A stretch of 64,000 nucleotides of DNA from Clostridia bacterium (GTDB taxonomy: Bacteria; Bacillota; Clostridia; Oscillospirales; Acutalibacteraceae). Location of the stretch: NCBI GenBank assembly GCA_017517865.1, contig JAFWYB010000020.1:62001-126000 (forward strand). The letters run 5' to 3'. A program made the translations under genes and the position numbers. Shown in pieces: positions 62,873 through 64,000 of the stretch; within the stretch, counting starts at the first letter, position 1; every line of letters starts with the position of its first letter. The notes under the pieces are model-generated. The model ran no database searches. It had not been told where the DNA came from and worked only from the letters and a program-made list of their open reading frames with translations.

Positions 62873-64000
62873 CCTTATCAACCCTTTCTCTTATAATTAT
62901 ATCGTGAGGAGCAAACCTTACGTTGCTTTCTCCGGTTGAGATTTTGCCCTTAAGAGCAACTCTGAAAACCTCATCAAGGCTTGTAACGGGAATAAACTCA
63001 AGATTTTCTTTGACAACGCTGTCAATCTCCCACAAATCACTGTAATTGTCGGCAGGAATAATAATTTTATTTATGCCGGCCTTATATGCAGCCATTGACT
63101 TTTCCTTAAGCCCTCCGATGGGGAGAACTCTGCCTGTAAGAGTTACCTCACCGGTCATAGCAACCTTGCGATCTGTCTTTCTGCCGCTGAGAACGGAAAG
63201 AAGTACCGTTGAAATCGCAATACCTGCCGAGGGGCCGTCTTTGGGCACAGCACCCTGCGGAACGTGAATGTGAATATTTTTCTTTGTGAACACTTCCTGC
63301 TTTAGAGCATATTTTTCACAGTTGCTTCTGAGATAGCTGAGAGCAGCGTGTGCAGATTCCTTCATAACATCACCGAGAGAGCCCGTAAGCTCAAGCTTAC
63401 CGTCACCGTCCATTGTAACCGCCTCAATCTGCAGAATTTCTCCGCCGACGCTTGTCCATGCAAGTCCGTTCACAACACCTACGGCATCTTCCTTCAGAAG
63501 TTCCTCGTTTTTATATCTTACGGGACCCAAAAGCTTATTTATAAGCTCAGGAGTTACGGTGATACGCTTTGCCTCTTCCTCCGAAAGCATAACAACGCAC
63601 TTCCTGCATACTTGCGCAATTTTCTGCTCAAGTCTTCTTACACCGGCTTCCCTCGTGTAGCCCTCAATAAGAAGTCTTATTGCCGAATCGCTGAAGCGCA
63701 GCGCTTTTCCGTCTGTGCCATGAGCCTTTATCTGCTTTTTAACAAGATGATTTTTTGCAATCATAAACTTTTCTTCAGGAGTATAGCTTGTGAGCTCAAT
63801 TACCTCCATACGGTCATAAAGAGGTCCGGGGATCGTCGAAGCATCGTTAGCCGTAGTTATGAACAGCACCTTACTGAGATCAAGAGGAAACTCAAGATAG
63901 TTATCTCTGAAGGAGTTATTCTGTTCCGGGTCAAGCACCTCAAGCAGTGCAGAAGCCGGATCGCCCTTATAATCTCTGCCAAGCTTGTCTATTTCATCAA
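62859..64000 (-). CDS. lon: Lon protease, C-terminal part (cut by window edge)
   Basis: The frame enters from the right edge (DEIDKLGRDYKGDPASALLE) and ends at 62859, giving about 380 residues: the rest of the AAA+ module and the protease domain. The Ser of the Ser-Lys dyad is in PKDGPSAGIAI and the Lys in YKAGINKIIIP. Lon degrades misfolded and regulatory proteins in the cytoplasm. Confidence 0.96.
   Translation of the reverse strand, partial: DEIDKLGRDYKGDPASALLEVLDPEQNNSFRDNYLEFPLDLSKVLFITTANDASTIPGPLYDRMEVIELTSYTPEEKFMIAKNHLVKKQIKAHGTDGKALRFSDSAIRLLIEGYTREAGVRRLEQKIAQVCRKCVVMLSEEEAKRITVTPELINKLLGPVRYKNEELLKEDAVGVVNGLAWTSVGGEILQIEAVTMDGDGKLELTGSLGDVMKESAHAALSYLRSNCEKYALKQEVFTKKNIHIHVPQGAVPKDGPSAGIAISTVLLSVLSGRKTDRKVAMTGEVTLTGRVLPIGGLKEKSMAAYKAGINKIIIPADNYSDLWEIDSVVKENLEFIPVTSLDEVFRVALKGKISTGESNVRFAPHDIIIRERVDKDEIR

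Overview
The window looks like the chromosome of a spore-forming Clostridia bacterium, most likely of the Ruminococcaceae/Oscillospirales type. It carries a complete spoIIIA operon, a GerA-family germination protein, T-box and LexA control, an IspH-S1 fusion, a bacterial V-type ATPase and many secreted proteins with long disordered or helical tails. The DNA is moderately AT-rich, and sigma-A promoters near consensus and strong Shine-Dalgarno sites are easy to read. Genus assignment is inference; no rRNA is present. Most genes lie on the minus strand.

Layout. 1-193: start of nusB. 293-4994: spoIIIAA-AH, reading leftward from a candidate sigma-E promoter. 5131-7651: a small Cys-rich protein (plus strand), a GerA/SpoVAF-like protein and the YlmH S4 protein. 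7699-17606: a ten-gene V-ATPase operon that opens with a membrane-anchored kinase-like protein. 17831-18370: a DUF1292 gene and a probable 6S RNA. 18375-21028: an intracellular GH43-like protein, tRNA-Ser(CGA) and two small accessory genes, each followed by an array of TGCACCCCC motifs. 21028-24246: free-standing carrier protein, condensation protein and AMP-ligase. 24441-30336: a divergent type IIA topoisomerase pair and SOS-controlled dinB. 30449-37430: a secreted SASA esterase with FN3 domains, then ispH-rpsA, plsC, cmk and an HI0933-type flavoprotein. 37568-43639: argF, carA and a carB-dapF fusion. 43788-47221: a tiny peptide gene, zinc-ribbon and hydrolase genes, and a strongly promoted pair of 50- and 42-residue amphipathic peptides. 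47253-48364: a DUF2812-like gene, two palindrome-rich stretches and tRNA-Leu(CAA). 48408-54994: CPBP protease, QueG-like protein, murI, T-box-controlled cysE-cysS, a secreted GH43 protein and an ATPase. 54991-64000: rimO-recX-recA (LexA box), an LRR protein, rpmB, trxA with a secreted hydrolase, DUF378, GNAT, engB and the 3' part of lon.

How the genes work together. The arginine/pyrimidine block is the most unusual metabolic unit. CarA has lost the catalytic Cys and His of the glutaminase, so carbamoyl phosphate is probably made from free ammonia and passed to ArgF. CarB is fused to a diaminopimelate-epimerase domain in which one of the two catalytic Cys is Ala. The V-ATPase proteolipid carries the full Na+-site signature, and its first gene encodes a kinase-like protein whose HRD Asp is Asn. 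Secreted alpha/beta-hydrolase paralogues with Cys at the nucleophile elbow, an LRR protein and the two short amphipathic peptides share hydrophobic amphipathic helices and may belong to one surface or secretion theme.

No insertion sequence, prophage or CRISPR array was found. The accessory signals concentrate at 19.4-21.0 kb (beside tRNA-Ser), 43.8-46.8 kb and 47.8-48.3 kb (beside tRNA-Leu).
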